DNA of 64,000 nt, from positions 1,922,001-1,986,000 of the forward strand of contig CAWAMN010000001.1 of NCBI GenBank assembly GCA_963783235.1, read 5' to 3'. The notes beneath the pieces were generated by a model. That model did no database searches and was not told the origin of the DNA. It saw only the letters and a program-made list of their open reading frames with translations. The DNA comes from Thiohalomonas sp963783235. Lineage in GTDB: Bacteria; Pseudomonadota; Gammaproteobacteria; Thiohalomonadales; Thiohalomonadaceae. Positions 16,008-25,200 of the stretch are shown here, one piece after another (positions within the stretch are counted from its first letter, which is position 1; the number at the start of each line of letters is the position of its first letter). Made by a program: the position numbers and the translations under genes.

Positions 16008-18299
16008 ATGCAATATTCAAAGCTCAAGCACTATCACAGCGGCTTCGGATTGATAGAGGTCCTGGCCGCATTGACCATCGTAGTGGTCGGGCTGCTAGCC
16101 GTCGCGACCTTTCAGAGCGGCTTGATTTCTCAAAGTGGTGCGAGCAAGGCGAAAGCAGAGGCGATGGCGCTTGCCCAGGCGCGGGTAGAGGAGTTCCGCA
16201 ACTATACGGATATCTCCGATGAAACGGCGTTCGATGCGGAGTATGCCGACACGAGCAGTGACTACACGAACGACTCAGCCATTGACGGCGTCAACGCCGA
16301 TTTTACCCGTTCCGAAATGATCACCGATTCGGGCGATACCAAAGAGATCTCGGTAAAGGTCACGTGGGATGATGGGCAAGGAGACACCCAGGGAGTTGTG
16401 CTCAACTCCACCCTTACCTGGCAGGAGCCGAGGCTGGTCGGCGACATGGCCAAAGAACTCAATGATCCCTATGTACCCTCCCCGACCGGACGCGCACATC
16501 TGGGTGAGGGCGAACTGCCTGCTGATGCCAGTCAGGACCAGATCACTGATAATGGCGACGGAACCCGGCTCTACGATTCCCAGGATGGCGATCTAAAGCT
16601 CGTCGATTCCACCGATGTCATCGTTCTCACCCTGGAGGATGCCTGTGACTCCGAAGGAGGTAACTGCACCGATTTCGTGAAAATCCATGGCCGCGTGTAC
16701 ATCGATACTTCGTCCCAATCAAATCTCAATCCGGGCGAGGTTTATGTCAAGGCCTCTGATGCCGCCTACTGCCAGCGCTACTATGAATCGGGCGGCACGA
16801 CGACTCTGGTCAGCGGTGATACGACTTCGGCGCTGTCCACAGCCAATGGCGACTATGAATATTTCGATTACACCTGCTATCTCGGTGGAGGATGGCACGG
16901 AAATATCGGTATTCTCCTGGATGGCGGCATTTCGCAATCGGACAAAATCTGTCTAGGCGACGGAACGATCTACGACACCAGCACGGAACCCGACACGGTC
17001 GGAACTGAAATAGCCGCTCGCCGAGCGTATCGCGGAATGACGTACAAAGTCGACGACAACGGCGATATGGTCACCGATGACAACGGCGACCCAATCTATT
17101 ATTCGATAGGCATTGGTGATGCGGTAGAGCTTCCGCCCCCCTTGCCCACCTCGGGAACCCTGGCGGTAAGTTCCGACTATTCCCTTGATGCGACCCAAAC
17201 CCTCACGCTCTATGGCCGAAATGCGTCGGGGGATTCGGTTACCGAGACTGTTATGCTCGACGGCACCAACGCGGTTGCCTTTTCCACCGACTTCGAACAT
17301 ATCGCCAAAGCTGAACTTTCGGCCGGCACGCAGGGAACCGTAGCACTCACGAAGGACTCTTCGACAATCCTGGAAATGGGTGGGAGCACCACCAAAGTCT
17401 TCCGCTACAGCCACGACTTTGTAGTTTCGAGTATGGCCACCAGCGACACGGACGGCTACAACTGCATCATCAACAATGGCAGTGACGGGCCGATGCGCCG
17501 AACCGATGCGGTGGTATCCGGTGAGGACGGTGCCCGCTTCGCAGGCAATAGCGGCGACTTTTTCTGCCTGAACCCGAGTTACGTGGACACCTACGATACT
17601 AATCAGTATGCAGTGAATGGTAATTGTCCTTACGACCCGACCGACGGACCGGCAACGCGGCATATTTTGAGTGGCACCGTCGCCATTACCGGAAACGACT
17701 CTGACGCCACCATGATTGGTCTCGTTTCCATCGATACATCCGACGGGGTGGGCAATTGCAGCGATCTGTCATTTACTTTCGATGGCATCAGCACTTACAC
17801 GGACAGCTACACCTGCGATGTCTATGAGTGGACCAACGGCTGGACGGGTTACGTCAAGGTATCCGAAAATTCGGCCGACGTGCTGTGTGATCCGGACTCA
17901 ATTACCAAAACGGCGATCACAGCAGACAGTTCAGGGAATGATTTCAGCTGCCTGGCGGGCAATGTGGTTGTCATCAGCGGCACCGTCACTACCTCCAACT
18001 CGACGAAAGTCCTATCCGCCGCCACGATATCGGATTCCAACGGTTCGCGAAGCTGCGATGTGGGTGTCGATGGCTTGTCGTATGAGTGCACCAGTTACGT
18101 CTTCGATACGCCCACCTGGAACGGAACGATCCAGTTCACCAAGACCGGCGGTGCGTTCTGTACTCCGTCCGCTCTCGATCCGGCGACTGGTTCGGACTCG
18201 TTCGACATCGCAGCAGGAACTGCCAGTTTCGCGGGTCTGGATTCGAAGATGTACACGTACGATCTCACGATCGCCAATAACAGCACGAGCTGCCCATGA
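16008..18299 (+). CDS. Giant PilV-family minor pilin with internal repeats, module B
   Basis: 763 residues, four times a normal PilV. N-terminus SG-FGLIEVLAALTIVVVGLL is a prepilin motif, followed by the helix KAKAEAMALAQARVEEFRNY. The rest contains at least three related Cys-containing units at about 224-320, 551-630 and 652-763. Each opens with a beta strand such as VKIHGRVYID, ILSGTVAITG or VVISGTVTTS and has a core resembling YTC-x(7-10)-W-x-G (YTCYLGGGWHGN, YTCDVYEWTNGWTGY, YECTSYVFDTPTWNGT). I infer tandem disulfide-stabilised beta-sandwich domains displayed on the pilus. The C-terminus ends NNSTSCP. It overlaps pilE by 4 bp (ATGA). Confidence 0.78.
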   Translation: MQYSKLKHYHSGFGLIEVLAALTIVVVGLLAVATFQSGLISQSGASKAKAEAMALAQARVEEFRNYTDISDETAFDAEYADTSSDYTNDSAIDGVNADFTRSEMITDSGDTKEISVKVTWDDGQGDTQGVVLNSTLTWQEPRLVGDMAKELNDPYVPSPTGRAHLGEGELPADASQDQITDNGDGTRLYDSQDGDLKLVDSTDVIVLTLEDACDSEGGNCTDFVKIHGRVYIDTSSQSNLNPGEVYVKASDAAYCQRYYESGGTTTLVSGDTTSALSTANGDYEYFDYTCYLGGGWHGNIGILLDGGISQSDKICLGDGTIYDTSTEPDTVGTEIAARRAYRGMTYKVDDNGDMVTDDNGDPIYYSIGIGDAVELPPPLPTSGTLAVSSDYSLDATQTLTLYGRNASGDSVTETVMLDGTNAVAFSTDFEHIAKAELSAGTQGTVALTKDSSTILEMGGSTTKVFRYSHDFVVSSMATSDTDGYNCIINNGSDGPMRRTDAVVSGEDGARFAGNSGDFFCLNPSYVDTYDTNQYAVNGNCPYDPTDGPATRHILSGTVAITGNDSDATMIGLVSIDTSDGVGNCSDLSFTFDGISTYTDSYTCDVYEWTNGWTGYVKVSENSADVLCDPDSITKTAITADSSGNDFSCLAGNVVVISGTVTTSNSTKVLSAATISDSNGSRSCDVGVDGLSYECTSYVFDTPTWNGTIQFTKTGGAFCTPSALDPATGSDSFDIAAGTASFAGLDSKMYTYDLTIANNSTSCP

Positions 18300-18768
18300 A
18301 CGGACAAGACACGATGAGAAACGGTGGATTCACCCTGATGGAACTGATGATCGCGGTAGCAATCGTCGGTATTCTGGCGACGATTGCCTACCCGTCATAC
18401 CAGGACTACGTCTACAAATCGCGGCGTACCGATGCCTACAACGCCATCAGCAAGGTTCAGTTCGAACAGGAGAAATTGCGGGCCAACTGCAAGTTCTATG
18501 CGCAGGATCTGGCCGGCGCCAACAGCTGCGCCGTAACGGCGGCCGATACCGACCTCGGGACTTCACTCTGGGATGGAGCCAATGCTACAAGCCCTGAGGG
18601 CTATTACACCGTGACCATTGCTGCCGGCACGGCGAGCGGAAACGCTTATACCGTTTCCGCCGACCCCAGGGTGCCCAAGCGGGAGACACGGATTGCGACC
18701 CCATCACCTTGCAGGTTAATGCAAGTAATCCGGACGGTCTCAAGGGACCCGCAAACTGCTGGGATTAA
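18296..18768 (+). pseudogene. pilE: PilE-like pilin of module B, frameshifted at a C run
   Basis: The N-terminus is a normal pilin (GG-FTLMELMIAVAIVGILATIA, then KVQFEQEKLRANCKFYAQDL). After TVSADP the frame is lost at the CCCC run 18664-18667. Adding one C restores QGAQAGDTDC and then DPITLQVNASNPDGLKG and a final NCWD stop at 18766-18768, giving 157 residues. The paralogue at 8273 reads GTQAGDAC at the same place, which supports the restored frame. As read, translation runs on out of frame to 18838 with nonsense sequence and loses the C-terminal disulfide. Either a recent loss of function or a one-base sequencing error. Confidence 0.85.
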
Positions 18769-19264
18769 CCACGCGACTACAAAGCGTCACTCGAACTCCA
18801 CTGGTAGCCCAATAGCGGGGAGTTCCTTGGAAAATTGATGCGTGTTTGCCAGGAACTGGCCGGTTGAATCAGGCACCTGAAGTTCGATGCTGATAGTCCA
18901 CCCTATCGTCGGCAACGGCACCATTCGCATCTCCAACTACATCCCGGTCGACACGGACGGCACGACCGTACTCGAGGATAACCACGTGTGCGCCACGCCA
19001 ACGACCACCGCGGGCCCCGTGGTCGTGAACCCCGGAACGGCCAGCGAGTATTCGGAATTCCACTTCGAAGGGGCCACTGATCAAACGCTCGACATCACCA
19101 TCAAGAAATCCAACCAAAGTTGCTGAGGATGGCGACTTTTGTCACAAAGTTTTATGAACTAGCTAACAGTATTGGCATCGGAACGAATGATATAAAAGGA
19201 GTACCAGCCTAATCACGGACCGATCACCGGCTGTTCATTGTTTTCTATGAACACGGAGTCGATG
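18769..19264 (+). other. Spacer between modules B and C with a possible pilin-tail remnant (18887-19126)
   Basis: About 500 bp without an intact recognisable gene. The frame 18887-19126 encodes 79 residues that resemble the exported end of a minor pilin: GNGTIRISNYIPVDTDG, VVVNPGTASEYSEF and the end LDITIKKSNQSC, which parallels the last residues of the giant PilV (YDLTIANNSTSC). It has no prepilin leader and no convincing ribosome site. I read it as a decayed 3' fragment of a pilV or pilE gene left by rearrangement. The last 130 bp are AT-richer and probably contain the promoter of module C. Confidence 0.45.
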
Positions 19265-19639
19265 ATGCACTACAAGCGCGGTTTTACCCTGATTGAGCTG
19301 ATGATCGTTGTCGCCATCATCGCCATCCTGGCAATGGTGGCCTATCCCGCCTATACCGCTCAGATAAAAAAGAGCAAGCAGTCGGCGGCACAGCAGTACA
19401 TGATGGAGGTGGCCCTGGCCGAGGATCAGTACATCCTCGACAACGGCTCCTACACCGACCGTGCCGGCCTCGGCATGACAACGCTGCCTGACGAAGTCGA
19501 TGGCGTCTACACCATCACCGCCGCGGCAACAACCGCTCCCTTCGGCTACACCATCACCGCGACACCGGTATCCGGCGGAATCATGGACGGCGAGTCGACC
19601 ATGACCCTCTTAAGTACCGGCGCGAAGACCAATTGGTGA
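19265..19639 (+). CDS. pilE: PilE/PilA-type pilin, module C
   Basis: 124 residues from the ATG 6 nt after GGAG; in-frame ATGs at 19247 and 19262 are possible. Prepilin motif RG-FTLIELMIVVAIIAILAMVA, cleaved before F, then a helix into KKSKQSAAQQYMMEVALAED and the typical pilin block YILDNGSYTDRAGLG. The C-terminus ends TGAKTNW; there is no Cys pair, unlike the other two PilE homologues in the window. It opens module C, 5 bp before fimU. Confidence 0.88.
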   Translation: MHYKRGFTLIELMIVVAIIAILAMVAYPAYTAQIKKSKQSAAQQYMMEVALAEDQYILDNGSYTDRAGLGMTTLPDEVDGVYTITAAATTAPFGYTITATPVSGGIMDGESTMTLLSTGAKTNW

Positions 19640-19644
19640 TTCCA

Positions 19645-20112
19645 ATGCGTCGAAGCCACGGATTCACCCTGATAGAACTGATGATCACCCTGGCGGTGAT
19701 GGCCGTTCTGGTCACCCTCGCCGCCCCGAGTTTCAACAGCTATATCGCCAACCAGCGGGTCAAGGCGGCCGCCTACGACCTGCTGGCCACCCTCAGTCTG
19801 GCCCGCAGCGAAGCGGTCAAACGCAACACTGACGTATCTGTCAGCGCAGCTTCGAACTGGTCCACCGGCTGGTCGGTCAGTGTGGGCGGCACCACCCTCA
19901 AGGTGTATGAACCGGAGAGCCAGGTCGCGGTCAGCGAAAGCAACTCGCTGACCAGCCTCACTTATCAGCGCCACGGGCGGCTCACCGGAGCCACCAGCCC
20001 CGACTTTTCGATCTGCGACCCGGACGGCAGCGCCAATGTCGACAAGCGCGTCATTGAAATCGATCTCACCGGACGTCCGAACCTGAAGCGGGACGGCAAG
20101 TGCGATGTATAG
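19645..20112 (+). CDS. fimU: FimU/GspH-type minor pseudopilin, module C
   Basis: 155 residues. Prepilin motif HG-FTLIELMITLAVMAVLVTLA, then the GspH signature VKAAAYDLLATLSLARSEAVKR. C-terminal FSICDPDGSANVDKRVIEI and GRPNL are typical of FimU. The start is the ATG at 19645; the TTG upstream at 19633 lies in the end of pilE. In position (first of fimU-pilV-pilW-pilX-pilY1) it corresponds to FimU of P. aeruginosa. It overlaps pilV by 8 bp. Confidence 0.9.
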   Translation: MRRSHGFTLIELMITLAVMAVLVTLAAPSFNSYIANQRVKAAAYDLLATLSLARSEAVKRNTDVSVSAASNWSTGWSVSVGGTTLKVYEPESQVAVSESNSLTSLTYQRHGRLTGATSPDFSICDPDGSANVDKRVIEIDLTGRPNLKRDGKCDV

Positions 20113-20668
20113 ACGAGAACAACAGCACGGCTTTTCGATGGTGGAGATCCTGGTCACTATCATCATCATCTCGGTGGGACTGCTGGGCCTGGCGGCCCTG
20201 CAGTCAAAGGCGCAGCAGGCGGAGCTCGAGTCCTACCAGCGGTCGCAGGCCTTGATATTGCTGCAGGACATGGTGCACCGCATCAACGCCAACCGCGAAA
20301 CCGCCGGTTGCTACGACATCACCGATGCCGCCACCGGCAAACCCTTCGTCGGTACGGATGGCACAGACAGTCTGAGCAGCTTCAACTGCACCGCCTGGGG
20401 CACGACCGAAACCCAGACGGTCGCGAATAACGATTTCACGGACTGGGATGCCGCCCTGGAGGGACTTGAGAGCACGGGCGGAACGCTGGTGAACGCCCGG
20501 GGCTGCGTCAGTTATGACGATACCACCGACGTCTACACCGTAGCGGTCGCCTGGCAGGGGATGTCTCCCACAAGCGTTCCGGCAAATAACTGCGGAACGG
20601 GCCAGTACGATGACGAGCAAAAGCGCCGGGTTGTCACAGCCACGCTGCGCATCGCCGACCTGGATTGA
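20105..20668 (+). CDS. pilV: Minor pilin PilV, module C
   Basis: 187 residues, normal PilV length. Prepilin motif HG-FSMVEILVTIIIISVGLL, then ALQSKAQQAELESYQRSQAL and the PilV block DMVHRINANRETAGCYDI. Four Cys could form two disulfides. It belongs to the tip complex that promotes pilus assembly with FimU, PilW, PilX and PilY1. It overlaps fimU by 8 bp, and pilW starts at its stop (TGATG). Confidence 0.92.
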   Translation: MYRREQQHGFSMVEILVTIIIISVGLLGLAALQSKAQQAELESYQRSQALILLQDMVHRINANRETAGCYDITDAATGKPFVGTDGTDSLSSFNCTAWGTTETQTVANNDFTDWDAALEGLESTGGTLVNARGCVSYDDTTDVYTVAVAWQGMSPTSVPANNCGTGQYDDEQKRRVVTATLRIADLD

Positions 20669-21780
20669 TGATTATGCAACTTCCAATGCCGAAAAACCGA
20701 CAGCAGGGACTTTCGCTGGTCGAGCTGATGGTGGCGGTCACCATCGGCCTATTGCTGCTGGCGGGCCTGTTGTCGGTGGTGACCGGGACCAGCCGCAGCT
20801 ACGGCGAGCTGAACAAGACCAGCCGCCAGCTGGAGAACGGTCGCTATGCGCTCCAGATACTCAAGACCGAGATCCAGCATGCCGGCTTCTATGGCGGCAT
20901 GACCGATCTCACCACCCTCCCCACACCGAGCACAGCGCCGGATCTGCCCGATCCGGGCCTGGTGACGGCGGCGGACCTACAGGATGCCCTTTCGCTGCCG
21001 ATCCAGGGTTACGACGACCCCACTTCGCCCTCGGGCAGTATTACCGGTTTTTCAGACGCCAACCACGTCAGTGGCACCGATATCCTGGTGATACGCCGCA
21101 CCGCTACCGAGCCGGTGGCTATCGAGCCGACGGCCACCGCCCCGAGCAGTAGTGATGACGGCAACCCGGCACTGGAGCAGAACCGCTTCTACCTGCAGGG
21201 AACCGGCGCCGGCTACGTGCTCCAGGCCGAAGATGCCGACCCCGACAATGACTGGACCCTTTGGAACACCGCCTGGAGGCGCTGGGACGGCACTACCTCC
21301 TACCAGCACTTCGCCCCCATCTTTCCCTACGAGGTCCATATCTATTTCGTCAGCCCCTGCAGCGAACCCAGCAGCGGGACCGTGTGCGACAGCACCGCCG
21401 ACGGCGGCGTTCCGATCCCCACCCTGAAGCGCCTGGTGCTCGGCAAAGATGGCTCCGGCAACGCCGCGATGGTTCTGGAGCCGCTGGTCGAGGGCATCCA
21501 GGACATGCAGATCGACTACGGTGTCGACAGCGATGATGACGGCGCCCCTAACGGCAGCTATACCGCGGCCCCCGGCAGCATCACTGACTGGACCAATGTC
21601 GTTTCGGTCCGAATCAACCTGCTCGCCCGCAACATCGAGCCCTCGGGAGGCCCCGCGGACACCAAAACCTATACGCTCGGAGAGGACGGTGACGTCGGCC
21701 CGTTCAACGACCACTACAAGCGGCACGTCTACAGCATGGCCGTACGGGCCAACAATCTGAGCGGTCGGAGGGAGCAGTGA
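20668..21780 (+). CDS. pilW: Minor pilin PilW, module C
   Basis: 370 residues. Prepilin motif QG-LSLVELMVAVTIGLLLLAGL, then LNKTSRQLENGRYALQILKT, EIQHAGFYGG (PilW signature), and conserved PilW segments VSGTDILVIRRTATEP, NRFYLQGTG and EGIQDMQIDYGVDSDDDG. The C-terminus has VVSVRINLLAR and RRHVYSMAVRANNL-like sequence typical of the family. The ATG at 20668 overlaps the pilV stop. Confidence 0.92.
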   Translation: MIMQLPMPKNRQQGLSLVELMVAVTIGLLLLAGLLSVVTGTSRSYGELNKTSRQLENGRYALQILKTEIQHAGFYGGMTDLTTLPTPSTAPDLPDPGLVTAADLQDALSLPIQGYDDPTSPSGSITGFSDANHVSGTDILVIRRTATEPVAIEPTATAPSSSDDGNPALEQNRFYLQGTGAGYVLQAEDADPDNDWTLWNTAWRRWDGTTSYQHFAPIFPYEVHIYFVSPCSEPSSGTVCDSTADGGVPIPTLKRLVLGKDGSGNAAMVLEPLVEGIQDMQIDYGVDSDDDGAPNGSYTAAPGSITDWTNVVSVRINLLARNIEPSGGPADTKTYTLGEDGDVGPFNDHYKRHVYSMAVRANNLSGRREQ

Positions 21781-21782
21781 TT

Positions 21783-22205
21783 ATGCGATATCAACGCGGT
21801 GCGGTGCTGATCGTTAGCCTGCTGATGCTGATCGTGCTCACGCTGCTGGCCGTATCCTCCATCAACACGGGTACGGTCAATCTGCGGATCGTCGGCAACA
21901 TGCAGGCGCAGACGAACGCGGAAATGGCCACACACCAAGCCGTTGAGGAGTACCTCAGCTCGATCAGCAATTTCACCACGCCAACGGCCGCAACGATCAC
22001 CGTCAACGGCCTCGATGTCGCCATCAGCGAGCCGGTTTGCCGCCGGCAGGCGCCGGCCAAAGGCTACTCAGCCGCCTGGAAGCTGGTGCCGGAAGATGAT
22101 GAGTGGGAATTCGATGCCACGGTTTCCGATACCAATACCGGGGCCCAGGTAGGCATGGTCCAGGGCATCAAGATTCGTATGGTTGCCGGCAGTTGCCCGC
22201 TGTAA
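21783..22205 (+). CDS. pilX: Minor pilin PilX, module C
   Basis: 140 residues, the normal PilX size. N-terminus QRGAVLIVSLLMLIVLTLLA followed by MQAQTNAEMATHQAVEEYLS; PilX proteins lack the usual Glu5 pattern. The ATG at 21783 lies 8 nt after GGAG and is preferred over the GTG at 21777, which overlaps the pilW stop. It works with PilV, PilW and FimU in the priming complex that carries PilY1. Confidence 0.9.
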   Translation: MRYQRGAVLIVSLLMLIVLTLLAVSSINTGTVNLRIVGNMQAQTNAEMATHQAVEEYLSSISNFTTPTAATITVNGLDVAISEPVCRRQAPAKGYSAAWKLVPEDDEWEFDATVSDTNTGAQVGMVQGIKIRMVAGSCPL

Positions 22206-22229
22206 CCACGGCCGCAGGAGATCTGAAAT

Positions 22230-25200
22230 ATGTATAGGAAAAAAATAACCGCCTCGGCACTGGGTTGCCTGTTGGCCGCCACCGGGCCGGTCTGTGCCGA
22301 GGATATCGATCTATTCCTGAACCCGCCGCAGGGCGTGGCCACAACCCCGAATATTCTCTTCTTGCTGGACAATTCCGCAAACTGGGGGGCGGCCCAATAC
22401 ACCCACGCCGAATCCGGGCTCAACATTGCCAAGCGGGACATCATCCATCAAGCGCTCTATCAGGTGGTGACCAGTCCCGAATTCACCGACAAGGTCCGGA
22501 TCGGCCTGATGACTTTCGCCTCCGGTGATGGCGGCAAGGTGACCTCGGCAGTAGAGCAGCTCACAGAGCCACACCAGACCGAACTGGGCAACCAAATCTT
22601 CGGGGCCAGGATTTGGCAGCCCAATGTCACCTACAGCAGGGTCTGGCAGCCAAACACCACCTACGAGGTAGGCGAGTACGTTGTCCCCACGACACCGAAC
22701 GGCTCGTACTACATGGTTCCTTTTGGCGGCGGCGGCACCACGGGTGATACCGAACCGGCTTGGTCAGCGTTTGTTACGGACGGAGCGACCTTCAAGGAGG
22801 CCGGTACCGACGCCGGATACAGAGTCGGCGACTACGTCGTGCCCACCTCGCCCAACGGTTACTATTACGAGGTAACCACCAGCGGTACCGCAGCGTCCAG
22901 CGAGCCCACCTGGCCCGGAAGCGGCGGCAGTGTAGAAAGTTCCTTCGGGGTGACCTATACCACGGAGGCGAAACTCGACGACAACATCGAGAAGATCCCA
23001 TCGTACAACAATGCCCCCTATGCCTTGATGATGAACGAGGCCTATCTCTACTTCAAAGGGGATGCACCGCGAGAGGGCACTGAGGATGGAGACCACGACC
23101 CCGATGCCGTCCTGAACGGACTTTACGTCAGCCCGGCCTATGACAGCTGCGCCGAGAACGTGATCGTGCTGCTGGCCAACGGCGAACCGGACAGCGGCGA
23201 AAACAACACCGCCGAGGCGATCCTGGACGGTTACGGCGGCAAGCTCAATTCCGACCCGATCCCTCTTGAGCCCAAGAACTACGAATCCAACTGGGGAGAC
23301 GAATTCGCCCGATTCATGGCATCGTCGGATGTGGTCATCGACGACCTGAAGGAAGGCAAGCAGAATATCACCACCTATGTCGTCAACGTTGTCGATAAAG
23401 CCGAAATCAATACCAAGCCGGAGCAAGCCGCTGCCACCTTTCTCGCCAGTATGGCCGAAAACGGCGGTGGTCGGCCGTACTATGCGAAGACGGTCGAGGA
23501 CCTCATCGTCGCCATAAAAGACATCATCAACAAGATCAATGCGGCCAGCAGCGTCTTCGCCTCCACCACACTGCCGGTAAGCGTCAATGTGCGAGGCACG
23601 AACCTCAATCAGGTCTACATGGGCGTCTTCCGGCCCGATGACACCGCCCTACCGCGGTGGGTCGGCAACCTCAAGCTCTACAAACTCGCCATCAAGGAAG
23701 GAACCGAAACCCTTATCCTGGCGGACAGCAACGACCTGAAGGCAGAAGACGAAAAGGGTGGGTTCATCATCGATGATGCGGTGAGTTACTGGACCACCCC
23801 CTCGACCTTTTGGGACTTCCACCAGGACTACGATCCCTCCGACTCACCGGACGGCAAGATAGTGGAAAAGGGCGCGGTCGCCCAAAATCTGCGCGACGCG
23901 ACGACACGCAATGTCTACACCTGCACGGGAAACTGCGGACCGGGCGATGCGCTTTCAGGGACCCCTTTCGCGACGACCAACGACAACATCACCCCAACGG
24001 CGCTGAATGCTGCCTCGGTGGCCGAACGTGACGATATCATCAACTGGACCCGCGGCGTCGACCTGAAAAAAGATGAAAATGGTGTATATATCGATGAGGA
24101 CAATGATGGCGAATTCGATGACATGCGCGTCTCCATCCACGGCGACGTACTCCACTCGCGCCCGGCCGTCATTAACTACAATCGAAACCCAGCCAATGTG
24201 GTCGACGGCGTTACCGTCCAGGATGAAGACGACATCATCGCCTTCTATGGAGCCAACGATGGCACGATTCGCGCCGTTTACGGAGGCAAGAGCGACCAGG
24301 ATGATGGCGACGCCGGCGATGCCAACGATGGCGATGAAATCTGGGCGTTCATCCCCGAGGAGTTCTTCGGCGAACTGAAAACCCTCTACGATAACGATAC
24401 CGCCATCAATAACGGCGGCTATAAACCCTATTTCGCGGACGGCCACATTGGCGTCTACCTGCATGACGCCAACGGCGACCATGCGTATAAGGTCGCGGAC
24501 GGCGATAAGGTCTACCTCTATTTCAGCATGCGTCGGGGCGGCCGTCTGCTCTATGCGCTCGATGTCTCGGACCCCGTTAATCCCAAGCTCCTGTGGAAGC
24601 GCAGCAGCGGCGATACCGGTTATGCGGAGATGGGTCAGACGTGGTCGGAACCGAAGGTGGCCACTCTTAATCTTGACCTCAACGGAACCGGAACGGCCAC
24701 GCCCACGACAGTGCTGATCTTCGGCGCCGGCTACGACTCCGCAGCCGAGGACCCCAGTGCAACCAGCCAGGGCACCGCCACAATGGGGCGGGGTATATTC
24801 GTCGTAGACGCCGCGACCGGCGATGTCATCTGGCAGGCGGGACCGACCGGTACTGATTCGAGCACCTTCGAGCCCGTGGCCGATATGACCTACCCCATTC
24901 CTTCGAATGTGACGGTTCTCGATACTGATACCAATAGCTATGAGGACCGCCTCTACGTGGGCGACACCGGCGGGCAGGTCTGGCGAGCAAACATCGGCGA
25001 TCCCGACCCGGCCAACTGGACCGTTGGCAAACTCGCCACCCTCGCCGATCACAGCACCACGGCTGGGTATCGCAAGTTCCTCTATGCTCCGGATGTGGTT
25101 TACGGCAACGCTTTCGACTACGTGCTGCTCGGCTCGGGCGACCGCGAGCACCCGGACGACACCACCGTGCTCAATCGTTTTTATATGCTCAAGGACCGCA

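Noticed and set aside
18296..18838. 180-residue pilin with a new C-terminus
   Set aside because: After residue about 122 the frame encodes no pilin-like sequence, while the +1 restored frame does and matches a paralogue.
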